Assembly (NCBI GenBank): GCA_023630585.1
Contig: CM042555.1
Coordinates: 8,982,501 to 9,046,500 of the forward strand
Source of the DNA: Cranoglanis bouderius
Lineage: Eukaryota; Chordata; Actinopteri; Siluriformes; Cranoglanididae
DNA: 64,000 bases
Direction: 5' to 3'
This document shows positions 12,271-23,170 of this stretch, piece by piece (position 1 is the first letter of the stretch; the number at the start of each line of letters is the position of its first letter). The notes under the pieces were generated by a model, which did not search any database, was not told where the DNA came from, and saw nothing but the letters and a program-made list of their open reading frames with translations. Made by a program: the position numbers and the translations under genes.

Positions 12271-12614
12271 AAGGGGGTATAGCAAGAAAGGTATGATAAA
12301 ACCAGTGTGGTTTGTCTACCAATCGTGTCTACTGTAGCCTCATAGCACATTAATAGTCAGGAAGTGTAACTGACATATGAATCCCAAATCTCATTCATTC
12401 ACAAGCTATATATAACAGATCGTGTCTAAATCCAGCACAAAAAGGCTACACACTGTGCAGGTAAGGTCACAGCGTATAAAGGAAGTTGGAAGAGACAGTA
12501 CATGTTTACTTGACATGTGACTGATATGTGAGAAATAATATGTACAAGTGAAAAATTAATGTGAAAATAAAGGAATAATGTAAAAAAAAACGTGAAAATA
12601 AATGAATTCTGTGT

Positions 12615-12671
12615 AAAATAAATAAACGAATAAATAAATAAATAAATAAATAGATAAATAAATAAATAAAT
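12615..12671. repeat. (AAAT)n microsatellite
   Basis: About 14 AAAT-type copies with CGA and GAT variants. The flanks (12540-12740) are A-rich. Confidence 0.93.
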
Positions 12672-13339
12672 GTCAAAAATACAAACACATGCTCTACATG
12701 CATATAAAAAAAATAACGTAACAAAAAAATATATTTTAAATTTACATTTTTAAAGTTTTCTGTAAGGGTACTAACCACAATCTGCGTAATGTTTCATAAT
12801 AATTGAGTTTTCACAAGCATGAGACCATGTTGGGCCCTACAATATTGTAGATGACATCCCTGGTGTGCACTTAGTGCAAAAATAGACCTACAGAACACTC
12901 CTGGCTTCAACCCAAATCCCACATACATCCACAATGATTTCCTTTTGACTCGCTGCCAGAGCCCTATTTTCTCAGATACCTGTATGTATGTACAGTATGT
13001 CTTGATAGTTCCAGGTTAAAGCCAGTCAGCTAAAAGAGTGTGCGTAATGGTCCCTTCGCAGTGTGAACTGGCAGTGGAACAGACACTAGTGCACATAGCA
13101 AGCCTTCAATTATGATGTGCGTACATCTCAAGGAGCATCCGGCCCAAAGCAGCCCAAGCAGGAAGCATCCCAGAGGATCAAATCTGGCACGTCCGCCAAC
13201 AGCCAGGAGGCCGTAGTCAGGGCTGATTCAAGAGGCGTGTGAGTGTGTGTGATTTTATGTGGGAAAAAGGGTTTTGCGCTGCATTTGTGTTAGTCTTTGT
13301 TTGTCTATTGCAAGCTCTCTGAATGTGCATGTACTGTAC
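12672..13339. other. Single-copy stretch
   Basis: AT-rich to 12830, then GC-richer from about 13040. No gene is recognised. Confidence 0.4.
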
Positions 13340-13372
<33 letters not shown>

Positions 13373-13379
13373 TGTGTGC
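13340..13379. repeat. (GT)n microsatellite
   Basis: About 19 GT copies with one AT interruption. Confidence 0.95.
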
Positions 13380-13554
13380 ACACTATATGCTTCCATCACA
13401 CCAGGGACGCTTGTACATTGCCACGCTCTATTCCACTGTCAGTGACCCCCGTACATGGCCCCCCTTTCCAGCACGCTGTTTCTAATCCAAAACAAATGAT
13501 CTCAGGAAAGTACAGGGCGAAGGTGGGAGGGATGGAGGGAGGGATTCGTTGGGC

Positions 13555-13672
13555 TGACAAAAAAAAAAAAAAAAGAAGAAGAAAAAAAGAATCCAGAGCA
13601 TTATCACCTTGGCCAAGCATCAGGAGCTTAGAGAAAAAAAAAAAAAGAGAGAGAGGGAGAGGAAGAAAAGAA
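13555..13672. repeat. Polypurine tract (A runs with GA)
   Basis: Two A-rich runs with GAAGAA and GAGAGAGAGG sequences surround a short mixed segment. The 210-codon frame at 13259-13891 is largely Lys/Arg from this tract and is not a gene. Confidence 0.85.
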
Positions 13673-14497
13673 GGTCTATGGGCAAATTCATCTTCCCCCC
13701 TGCTACAATCAATCTCTGGCCAAAAGAAATACACAATAACTAGGCAGGAAGAGGCCAAGATTTATGGGCTTGAGACATCTCCACTGACCAGCAACCACCT
13801 CACCCCATTCCACTCCTCTCTTCTTTTGCTCTATCCCTCTCCACAACCCCCTTCTTCCTCTTCCTCTCCACCCCCGAAACACTTACAATGATGTACTGCC
13901 CTCGCCGACTGTTTTACAAGTACATTAGCTTTATTTAATGAGATCAGCAAGTCATTTAACAGATGCATATGGAGCGCAAGGCAAGAGACACCCACTTACT
14001 CAACTGCTCTTTTATGTTGCAAAGTACACTTTGGATCTGATGTCCTGATGTATGGAAATGTGAACATGGTCCTCACTTAAGTGTGGGAGTCAAAGCCAAA
14101 GACTATTTGTATATGGATATGTCGGAGGAGCAAGATTTATGGCATGTTTGGCTTGATGTATGTTCAGCAGCGCTTCCAACTAGAGATACATGTGACTTAC
14201 AAAAAAATTCTACAAAGCACAATTTTTTATGGGGAATTCACAGCTTGCATGCATATACACACACACATACACACACACACAGTCCTTCTGTATACACAAT
14301 AATACATTATATGTATTATTGATGTGGTTTAAGTCATTACCATTGAGGAGCTTCTAGGGCTGGGATGCTCGTAGTGTAATAAATGTTGTTGATTGGTTAC
14401 ACAATGTTCCACTTGTATCATGCACATGTCTTACTTAATAAGCTGAAAAGAATATATTTTTAATCATTATAGTAACAAGTAACTAGCTGAATGATGC
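13673..14497. other. Single-copy stretch, GC-richer at first
   Basis: A pyrimidine-rich segment at 13800-13880 and a short CA tract at 14259-14281 are the only simple features. No gene is recognised. Confidence 0.4.
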
Positions 14498-14745
14498 CAA
14501 GTTCAAGTTCAAGTTCAGTTTATTTGTATAGCGCTTTTAACAATGGTCATTGTACCAAAGCAGCTTTACAGAAGTATATAAATTCAGGACATAGATTTTA
14601 AATGTATGAACTTATCCCCAATGAGCAAGCCAGCGGCGTCGGTGGCAAGGAAAAACTCCCTGAGACGATATGAGGAAGAAACCTTGAGTTGAACCAGACT
14701 CAAAAGGGAACCCGTCCTCATCTGGGTAACACCGGATAGTGCAAT
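14498..14745 (+). mobile_element. Dispersed teleost repeat (family not named)
   Basis: The segment has TTTATTTGTATAGCGCTTTT, then a CAAAGCAGCTTTACAGAA block, ATGAGCAAGCCAGCGGC, AGGAAAAACTCCCTGAGA, GAGGAAGAAACCTTGAG and AACCAGACTCAAAAGGGAAC. I recognise this as a motif set repeated across many fish genomes. Whether its parent is a SINE, LINE or DNA element cannot be told from one copy. No open frame is evident. Confidence 0.7.
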
Positions 14746-14918
14746 TATAAATAAATAAATCCCTTCTATAAATGTACCAGTACCACATGGTCAAATAGCA
14801 GTTGTGAAACCATGAATATTCATTACAGTTTTTATATGAAGTCTGTTTAGCCAGAATGCCAGAATGCTAGTAAATAAGCTATGACATAACCAGGGTCTGC
14901 CATTAGAGCTTGCTATCT

Positions 14919-14920
<2 letters not shown>

Positions 14921-15011
<91 letters not shown>

Positions 15012-15018
15012 AAAAAAA
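14921..15018. repeat. (AC)n microsatellite ending in poly(A)
   Basis: About 43 AC copies with one GA interruption, then 12 A. Confidence 0.97.
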
Positions 15019-15645
15019 GGCTATAGCTAATGAACATATGGTAGCTACTTGGCAAGTGTTACACTGAGGAGCTGTTATTAGATTAGCTAAACACAAATAA
15101 ATAAATAGCTTGATAACTACCTACTATTACTTTATTAAATAATATTCAATAATATGAGGTATAAGATGAAAGGCTATCACTATAGTATGTAGCCATTGCC
15201 TACATTATTTAGCTAGCTGGCTAATTGTAATTTTGTCACTTTACAAGCTTCTCAAAGCTTACTGTGTGCAATAAATGCTGAGATGAAGCTAATTTGATTA
15301 CTCGATCAAGGTAGTAACACTATACATCTGTTACATTGAATCTTGAAGTAAACACTTTGTTGAACATTAGTGACTATCAACATTAAGTGTCCTTACACAC
15401 CACAGCCAGCTACACAACCTGCCTGGTGCTTGACTGCTTGCTAACGTTTTGTAAACTTAAAAAAGTATGCACTTTGACTCTCAGGTGGAACCCTAAATAT
15501 AACAGTCAAATTATCTGGCTTAGTGGTCAAGAGCGATGCTGTTTTAGTAATCTTGCTAGGTTACAGAGTGATTCTACTCAGGTTAACTAGCATTAGCAAG
15601 CTATTAGTTAGTAATGCTCAGTTTTACAGTTCAAAGTCAGCATTT
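15019..15645. other. AT-rich single-copy stretch
   Basis: No gene is recognised. Short TAGCTAGCTGGCTA motifs occur near 15210. Confidence 0.4.
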
Positions 15646-15649
15646 AGGA

Positions 15650-15956
15650 TCACATATAACTTTCCTGCTGAAAAAAACAAACAAAAAAAAAACATTAGAA
15701 ACCATCACATAAATTCTAATGGTTTTCACTACAAATACCATTGCAAACCATCAGCTAACTATTAAAACCATTACCATTACCATTATTGGTCCTTAATGGT
15801 ATTCACTAGACATAACATACCACAAATAGAAGGCAACAAATTACCAGTAGAGACCCACAGTAGATACCTTGCCTTGCAAAGTAATAGCAAATCAACTGAA
15901 ACATTACTTGTATGCCAAGATTCTATGTTTTTTTTTTTTTTTTTTTAGTATTATAT
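15650..15956. mobile_element. Possible MITE-like element
   Basis: The left part (after CCTGCTG) reads into A runs and ACATTAGAAACC. The right part runs GATTCTATG into T runs, a weak inverted arrangement. The interior has CCATTA-type iterations at 15717-15800. The ends are too degraded to define a target duplication. Confidence 0.4.
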
Positions 15957-16323
15957 ATTTTTCTGGCTTTACAACACCTCCATTTTCAACACCTAGCTGA
16001 GGTGACACAGACCCACAGTCCGTCTTCGCTAATTGAGTCAAACACTCCACGTTTCCGCTGTAGTATTTTCGCCAGAGGAAGTCAAGCAGTCTCTCTGAAA
16101 TTAGTTGATGAACATGCTCACGGCCAGTGTTCAGGCACTTTTCTTTATAAATACAATCGATCTGTGCCTTTGTAAGACTGCCGTCAAAACAGCGAATGAG
16201 AACCAACTTCCTGTTCATTGCATGTCCTCGTACGTTCTTATTAAAATACCAATTGATTGTGTGAGATGAAATTATAACCTTAATTAAAGCCTCTCCATAC
16301 AGAGCTGTGCTAATAATTGCCAC
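15904..16323 (-). CDS. Unassigned open frame, probably not a gene
   Basis: 139 codons without a stop. The last part is a poly(T)-encoded lysine run, and the first ~100 codons have mixed composition. No domain, signal peptide or membrane segment is recognised. The start is simply the first ATG. The underlying DNA (15975-16330) is sober and GC-richer than its surroundings, so it may instead be a conserved noncoding element. Confidence 0.1.
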   Translation of the reverse strand: MAIISTALYGEALIKVIISSHTINWYFNKNVRGHAMNRKLVLIRCFDGSLTKAQIDCIYKEKCLNTGREHVHQLISERLLDFLWRKYYSGNVECLTQLAKTDCGSVSPQLGVENGGVVKPEKYIILKKKKKKHRILAYK

Positions 16324-16330
16324 ATCTGAA
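15975..16330. promoter_or_regulatory. Candidate conserved noncoding island
   Basis: Single-copy sequence with homeodomain-type cores (CTAATTGAG near 16029 and CCTTAATTAAAG near 16278) inside a repeat-rich region. Function is inferred from composition and motif content only. Confidence 0.25.
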
Positions 16331-16515
16331 CAAATGAAAATGGCAGAAGTAATATGGATATCCTTATATCATAGTAATTAAGAATTTGTATGCTGTTGAT
16401 ATATGTCTTTGTTTGCACCCTTGAAGCAATAATATCAAGAAGCACATTTATTTTCCAGATGTGGTGCATGATAATTAATATAGAAAAAAAATGTTTAACA
16501 GTATATACATTATAT

Positions 16516-16553
16516 CACATTATACATACATACATACACACATACATACACAT
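16516..16553. repeat. (CATA)n short microsatellite
   Basis: CATACATACA-type iterations with a CACA interruption. Confidence 0.8.
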
Positions 16554-16587
16554 TTATATTTTGCTGCTGTTGGATAAAATCAGTACA

Positions 16588-16709
<122 letters not shown>

Positions 16710-16842
16710 CCATGTATGGGTAAAGTATTTATTTATCAGATATTATGCATTAAGATATTTTCTGGAGTATATAGTCACCACTTTTTTTTAATCATATGAG
16801 ATGAATATACTGTATAGTATCAAGAAAAACAGCAGCAAACAG

Positions 16843-16843
<1 letters not shown>

Positions 16844-16876
<33 letters not shown>

Positions 16877-16893
16877 GTGTGTGTGTGTGTGTG
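16844..16893. repeat. (GT)n microsatellite
   Basis: About 24 GT copies with GC and AT interruptions. Confidence 0.93.
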
Positions 16894-16899
16894 AACGCT

Positions 16900-17870
16900 T
16901 GTACATGTGTGTACATTTCCAGAGGCCCCAGAGATCAAGAGAGCAGCTCCTGCACACAGAGGTAAAAATTCATTTCTTGAGCGCTATATATCAGGGTGTA
17001 TTTGTTTAATGAGTGCTCCTGTGGAAAGATGTATAGAACATGTCAGGCGTCCACTTGCAGTGCGTTCTGGGAAGCAGATACCATCACAAAATGTGACCGC
17101 TCACTCTGTCTCCACGCCCTGGCCGCTTTATCTCCGGCTTCCCAAGCCCATTATAAATGAGAGGCTATGGGAGAACAGGGAGCGAAAATAATGGACGGGG
17201 GGGAAAAAAAGAAAAGGAAAGAAAAAAAAAAAGCTGCACCAACACTCCCCAACCTGGCTGAGAGGGAACAGAAAGAAAAAGAATCTTCATCACCACTGTA
17301 GCTAGATAAACAACAAACCAGAGCAGAGCGACCGAGGCGTCTCTATGGGCTAAAAGTAGCCGTCGCAGTTTAAACTTTCAGCTTAATATGCTGCGTTTGT
17401 GCTCGTTCTTTATCTGTTGCATCTCTTGCTCTCAGTCTCAGCAGGCTAGCTATTTGGCATGCTTAACTAACCTGTTTTCTCCACTGGCAGGTCCCTGCTC
17501 CCCTTAAGTTATGGAAATGATATGCGAGAGGCGGACATGGAGGTAATTAATTGTAACTTGGAGGATAATGTTGGCCTGTCAGAGATGTCTGCACGTTGTG
17601 TAACACTTTTTTAAGAGTAATGTGCTTAAACTGGGAGGATCTGTTAGTGGCCCATCTTAATTGCCGCGCGGCCAGAATGCAAAAGCGGCGGCCTCCTTTT
17701 CTCCTTGTGCTTTTTTCCCCCCGCTTTTCTCCTTCCGTCTTCTTTCTGTCAAGGAGTTTTCTGTGTTTGTAAACATCTCATATACTGAAATTATATCAGT
17801 GGGATAAATTTTAATTAGGGAAAATGCATACTAGTGTTACGAGGTCTCTAGTTTTCATTCTGAATTAGGC
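16900..17870. promoter_or_regulatory. Candidate conserved noncoding island
   Basis: Nearly 1 kb of GC-richer, repeat-poor sequence, with homeodomain-type motifs GGTAATTAATTG (near 17542) and TTTTAATTAGGG (near 17809) and a CG-containing stretch at 17660-17700. A 94-codon frame at 16907-17191 lacks any domain. Cross-species alignment is the decisive test. Confidence 0.27.
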
Positions 17871-18365
17871 TTTTGAACTCAACAACAGGATGAAATTTTA
17901 TTTATTCTATTTTTTTTTTTTTTTTTTTGGGTTGGGCCATTTTGCATACATTAGCTTACTTATATCACAAATATATGAAAATATGTATTTAAATTCACAT
18001 AAAAAAACAACATATTTATGTCTAGATTTTGTTAAATTGATCAAATACACCCATAATCACCGTTCATATGTGCCACGGAATGGTAGCGCAGGTGGATGCA
18101 AGTGCAGAGTGCAAAAACAAAGTGCAAATACAAAAACTATGAGCATGAACCAAAACAAACAAGAACTAGATACACATTGCATGAACATGAACAAAACATT
18201 TGCTAAGTGACATACAACGTGACTACAACTGATAAAAGCTAGTCAATGAGTGCTATACAAGACGTGACTTAAACATAAACGTGAATCAGGTGCAAGCAGT
18301 TATGTGACATGATCATCTGATGTGCAGTGGCTGATGGGAGTCGTAGTTCTCCCAACCATGACAAT
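17871..18365. other. AT-rich stretch with a possible repeat-derived segment
   Basis: Starts with a T run at 17910-17928. The part from 18080 to 18360 (AGTGCAAAAACAAAGTGC, GAATCAGGTGCAAGCAGT, GATGGGAGTCGTAGTTCT) resembles noncoding ends of fish retroelements, but no terminal repeats or coding part can be shown. Confidence 0.35.
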
Positions 18366-18849
18366 TGCTGCATCCCAATTTGCCAACTAATACTATGCGC
18401 TAAAATTACAGTGTGTACTCTTTTTGTGAAGAAAAGGTACATACTTTTGAGTGTGTAGCTGGGGAGAGAATGTTGTTGCCTAGTTATGCACACTGTCACC
18501 GTAAACAAACTCCTCGATGCACATCAGCTTTTCTTCATTCATTTTTCCTTATATAATTTATACCATCTAATTTAATTGCCCTTAATTTGTTTTTCCACAT
18601 TTCATTTACGCTTCTCTAAAATGCATCCTTGAATTCCGCAAAGCAAACGGTCACAAAACTCCTCCTCTCTCATGCAAGGAGTTGTAGCTGAAAAAGTGTC
18701 CACGGAGCCACATTTCAAAAATCTACCAGAAATAGTAGACCATCCAGGTACCTTTGGGATACTCATTTCAATATACTACAATCTGGGACACAATAATTCT
18801 AATCTCGGATGCTATTTAGGACGGAGAGTAGGTGAATTGGGATGCAGCA
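18366..18849. mobile_element. MITE with perfect 15-bp terminal inverted repeats
   Basis: TGCTGCATCCCAATT (18366-18380) is exactly inverted at 18835-18849. The interior has no transposase. It shares a diagnostic segment (TTTTGTGAAGAA then GTACATACTTTTGAGTGTGT) with the copy at 35702-36240. I see no clear target duplication. Superfamily is not assigned. Confidence 0.85.
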
Positions 18850-19442
18850 GATATGCTGTATGTGCTTTTTGGTATTACACTCAGCATTAGTTAGTGTGTG
18901 AATGTATAATGTAGAGTTATTGTATCAAGTCAGTAGTAGTATTAACAGTATATGTATTATTCAGGTCTTCATGGTTTAATTATTTTACTTTATTTTTTAT
19001 TTATGACAACATATGCAATAATGCAAGACCATTTTAGCACCATGGTGAAAAAAAAAAAAAAACTATTTAGGCAGACAGCATGTTTTCAATCCTACTTTGT
19101 GTTGTAATATTTGTATGTAATAATCACAATGTATTTGCTGACTGTAAAAACAGTATAAAGGTTGGATGGGCATATTTGTTTTGGTATTGTATTGGTTTTA
19201 TTGTCTATTGAGCTGTTTGTCAAATCATCAAAGACATATGAAGTTAAAGATTTCCAGTCTTGCATTAATTATATACATTGAATCATGTTATTTAATAGTT
19301 AAATATTATTATACCATAGTGTGGTTGAAGTCTTGAATCATTATTAAATTTATAACAGTACGACCCTGACAGTAGTTTCAGCTGTTAAAAAAAAAAGTGT
19401 AGGTTTATATTTATGAGCTTATTTTAATGTTATCATTCCTAT
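18850..19442. other. AT-rich stretch
   Basis: Nothing recognised. CACCATGGTG at about 19039 is a 10-bp palindrome. Confidence 0.4.
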
Positions 19443-19720
19443 AGTAACAACTCATTCACAGGGACTTGTGTGGCAGACCCTCCATATAATCGTAGCTTAA
19501 TAATAAATAGATTTTTTTTTAAAGCTTTTGTTGTTATTTAACAAAGAAAAACATATGTAAAATCATTGATATGGTGAAGTTTTCTGTTAGGAGATGTTTA
19601 TGTAACATTTATGGAAGGCGTCTCCGGTGTCAGTGCTTTGTAACTGTCAGTAAAGTACAGTTACAGTCTTCAGGACAGAGAAGTTTACGCTTTCTGGTTT
19701 CTCTGTAACATGAAAAGCTA
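19443..19720 (+). mobile_element. Dispersed repeat, copy A
   Basis: Begins GTAACAACTCATTCACAG, then GGAAGGCGTCTCCGGTGTCA and CTTCAGGACAGAGAAG, and ends CTTTCTGGTTTCTCTGTAAC then ATG, AAAGCTA. The same ordered blocks recur at 47992-48211. The family is unnamed here. The two copies differ by several indels, which suggests an old element. Confidence 0.72.
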
Positions 19721-19861
19721 AAAAAAAAAAACATTTGTCTTATTAACTCCAACAGAGAGAATAAAAAAGAGGCTGGTGAGGGAAGGAATGTTTATAGCCG
19801 CTATAATGTAAGTGATACCAGAAGCTATCTGATCTCACAGATGTTCCATAACATGTATCTA

Positions 19862-20228
19862 CAATCCCAATTCCAAAAAAGTTGGGACGCTGTGTAAAAT
19901 GTAAATAAAAAGCAGAATGCAATGATTAAACCCATAAACCCATATGTTATTCATAATAGAACATAGAAAACATATCAAATGTTTAAATTGAGGAAATGTA
20001 CCATTTTAAGGAAAAAAAATAAGGTAATTTTGAATTTGATGGCAGCAACACGTCTCAAAAAAGTTGGGACAGGGCCATGTTTACTAATGTGTAGCATCCC
20101 CTCTACTTTTAACAACAGTCCATATACACCTGGGAACTGAGGAGACCAGTTGCTGGAGTTTTGGGAGAGGAATGTTGTCCCATTCATGTCTGATACAGGA
20201 TTCTAGCTGCTCAACCTTCCTGGGTCTT
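19862..20228. mobile_element. DNA-transposon fragment with repeated AAAAAAGTTGGGAC
   Basis: AAAAAAGTTGGGAC occurs as a direct repeat at 19875-19888 and 20057-20070. Between them lies sequence typical of a widely repeated fish element (GAATGCAATGATT, ATAGAACATAGAAAACATAT, GATGGCAGCAACACGTCTC). The 3' part reads like decayed coding sequence. The superfamily is not proven from this copy. Confidence 0.75.
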
Positions 20229-20229
20229 C

Positions 20230-20273
20230 TTTGTCGTATTTTTAATACGACAAACCTACCTAGTGGTAGGTTT
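20230..20273. repeat. Two fused perfect hairpins
   Basis: Arms of 11 bp at 20230-20240 and 20244-20254 (loop TTT) share AAA with a second hairpin, 9-bp arms at 20252-20260 and 20265-20273 (loop TAGT). They lie at the end of the transposon fragment. Confidence 0.88.
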
Positions 20274-20299
20274 TTCTGACTTCCTCTGCGCTGTAACAT

Positions 20300-21700
20300 T
20301 ATTAAACTTTAGAAGAAAAGCTCAAACACATTGTCAAGACCTCTGAATTGGACAAGAGCGCACAATGCATATATCTATGTCGTCTCTCTCAGCCAACCTA
20401 AACAAGTGCTTAATAAGCTCAGGAGAGACCAGGAGGAAAAGGAATAAATGTCATTGTTGCTGATGGAACTTCTGCCCTGTGGGAGGCCCGATCATGTCCC
20501 GCTCCCCTCCCTCTATGACACCTTCTGCCAAAAGCGTGTTCACACCAGTGACACTTCGTCCCCCAAAACCAGGGTGTGAAAACCCATCTGGATATGTAAA
20601 TAAAGTAGGTGTGTGTGTGAGGACATGACAGCATCACCGCACCTGCTCTGCACTCTACATGGGAGCTAAAAGCTTATTCAGGTCCTGTTCCTGTTCCCTT
20701 ACCAACCAGCTGCGAGGTTTTCAGCAGGCTTTCTGTGCTGACACATACAGTGTGAGACATGTACGAGGACGAAGAGGACAAAAACATGGCTTCCAAAGGC
20801 TGAATCTAAGGAGGAAGCAGCACTTATTTACTTAGGTTTACAAACACAAAAGTAGGAGGTTAAAAAGAGTAGGGACTTACAGCAGGAGATTATAGCTATT
20901 ATTTGTCTTAATTTACTCTCTACATCTTAATGTACAGGCCTGTATTCCCTGCAGGATGGAGCTGTCCCCTGCAGGCTGAACCTCTTACAAGTGCACTGGG
21001 CTTTTTATTGACCGTGCGAGAATAGGTACATGTGGGAGGAGCCTGCAGGTTCTACCCATCCAAAAGCATGTCACACGGCCAGAAGAAAGTCTGGTAACAA
21101 CCCCCATGAGACGTTTCTCAGCCTCATGGAATGACACAGACACACTGCATACACATGAAAGCCAATTCCGGTAGTGTAATATTCTCATTTTAGTGTCAGT
21201 GCCTGCAAGTCATAAGCACTCCTAGGGTTATTCCTTGTCTACAGCTCCCAAAATACTCTCCATTCCATCACCAGCTGTCCAAGCATGACAGAATCCAGTG
21301 GCTAACAGCCCAACAGAGACCAGGCTTAGCTTAATTAAGACAGTCTTACTTCTGCATTCCATTCTCTTACAAGGTTCTATCTATACTCTCCATTCCCATT
21401 TCATGGAGCATTTCTGTCACATGCAGAGCTGGTTCCTTACATTGTGTTGATGCTAGGTGACTTAACACAATAAAAACAGGCATTCTCTCTCAAAGGTGTC
21501 CATCCTGGTGTGGGGTCTAGCTCATGCAAGGCAATGTTTGGAGCATCCGTCAGTCAAGCATCCTTTCTATCGTTCTCCTCTCTCTGTTTTGATCTGATTC
21601 ATCATGCTGATGAGCCAAATGACATTTTCCCCTGTGCCAACATCACCCAACGCCATGCCACTGCCCTTTCTCGCTTCCTTCTCTGAGAGGAAGTAAAGGA
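20300..21700. promoter_or_regulatory. Candidate conserved noncoding island
   Basis: A 1.4-kb GC-richer stretch free of microsatellites and recognised repeats. Short frames on either strand have no domain. The role is inferred from composition only. Confidence 0.2.
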
Positions 21701-21712
21701 TGACATGACAAG

Positions 21713-21946
21713 ATGACATGTAATGGAGGAGATGATTGCATCATCAGTGCCCTGATCAGGACTAGCATAGTGACCAAGGAGGTATCTCAGGAAGAGCTGT
21801 CACATCAGTGTGGCTATTCATATGAGGAGCAGAAGAAGAAACTAAGGAAGAAGTACAAGGAGGAATACCTCTTATGCTCTTTTAGGGTCAAAATTTCCCA
21901 TTTTAATTTTTACCAAATATTTTTTGGTAACACTTATTCTTTGTAA
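21713..21946 (+). CDS. Unassigned open frame with coding-like middle
   Basis: 77 codons. Residues about 24-53 (EVSQEELSHQCGYSYEEQKK and on) use codons in a coding-like way and would form a charged helix. The downstream end runs into AT-rich repeat sequence, with no donor site nearby. No family is recognised. It could be a decayed retrocopy or chance. Confidence 0.12.
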   Translation: MTCNGGDDCIISALIRTSIVTKEVSQEELSHQCGYSYEEQKKKLRKKYKEEYLLCSFRVKISHFNFYQIFFGNTYSL

Positions 21947-22860
21947 GTTGGTAATGATATCTTGTAAACATTTTATAAGCTCTAATTACAAGTCATAAAG
22001 CGCTAATAATGTGCTGTAAATAACTAATTGATAACTTATAATCATGGTGAACACTGTCACTATTCATTATAATGTCATGTGGGATACTGCATAAACATAA
22101 ACTAACAAATTTGAACAAGCAAGAACAATGTTTTTTTTTTTTTTTTCCTTTGATGTTGTTCATTTTATGCTTATTATGTTGGGCGGTACAAATGTTAACC
22201 GCATCACCTATCTTTAACCTTAACGATTTACTTGTATATACAAATTCATATCATTTGATTTGTGCAGATTATTGTTACACCAAGCCATGTTTTCTAGAAC
22301 ATAGAGCACTTCCTGTACTAGAATCCTGTATCCATAATGCTTTATAAATGCATTTATAATGCCTTATAATGTTTTTCCTATGACTGTATAAGTTCTCATA
22401 AGTATTTATGGTCCCATACATAACACTTAACAAAGCATGAGCATGTCAGGTTACAAAACACATTATAATATCTAATCAAAAGAGCATTGCTGTGGTGTTC
22501 TAATGCACAGTATCACCTCATGTTATAATGATGAGCCTGTGTTATAATGCACTGTGTGTCATAACATTATAAAGCCATCTGCCCATGTTATGCAATACTT
22601 ATGAGCACTTATTTGTGTTTATGCACTATATGGTATTATGGATGCTATGTAATATATGTTACCAGTGCATTTTAGACTTAAATTAGTATAAATTCAAGAG
22701 ATTGTGTGGATCAATGTGACAGGGATATATTCTGCTTATTTTAGGCACTATAAGGTATTATTGATTTTAAATAACATGTTATACATGCATTTATGATGCA
22801 TTATGAATACAGGATTCTATGATTTCCAAGCTTCCATAAATATTGCTAATATGTTAGTTG
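21905..22860. repeat. AT-rich repetitive stretch with TTATAATG iterations
   Basis: Starts TTTTTTGGTAACACTTATTC, which resembles the ends of a common fish DNA repeat (GGTAACACTTTA). CATTATAATG, TTATAATGC and ATAAATGCATTTATAATGCC recur in both orientations through 22800, giving many small palindromes. The family and right end are undefined. Confidence 0.5.
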
Positions 22861-23170
22861 AAGATAAAATACTGTAAAATGCTGACATGTCTATCAAATG
22901 ACTGACAAGAGGCAAATACAAATACAAACAAACATTCTGGACCAGAAGGCAGGTTTCCAAACTTTTTTTTTTTTTCCAGCTATGTAATACACTTGTTCTG
23001 AGACAATGAGACTATTATTTCTTTATTTATAATATCATTTCTATATATATTTCCACATTATTTATACTAGTAAGAAATGAAAAATATTGACTATTGCAAC
23101 TTTAAATATACAGTGCAGTTTAGTTTAAAGGCAAGGAAGACAATAAAGACATGGTAAAAGAAAGACATAT
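22861..23170. other. AT-rich stretch
   Basis: Nothing recognised apart from T runs. Confidence 0.4.

Noticed and set aside
11863..12282. 139-codon open frame
   Set aside because: It starts in a GA repeat and ends in a GT repeat, and the middle has no domain.
13259..13891. 210-codon open frame
   Set aside because: It joins a GT repeat, a Lys/Arg-rich purine tract and a proline/serine pyrimidine tract. No domain is present.
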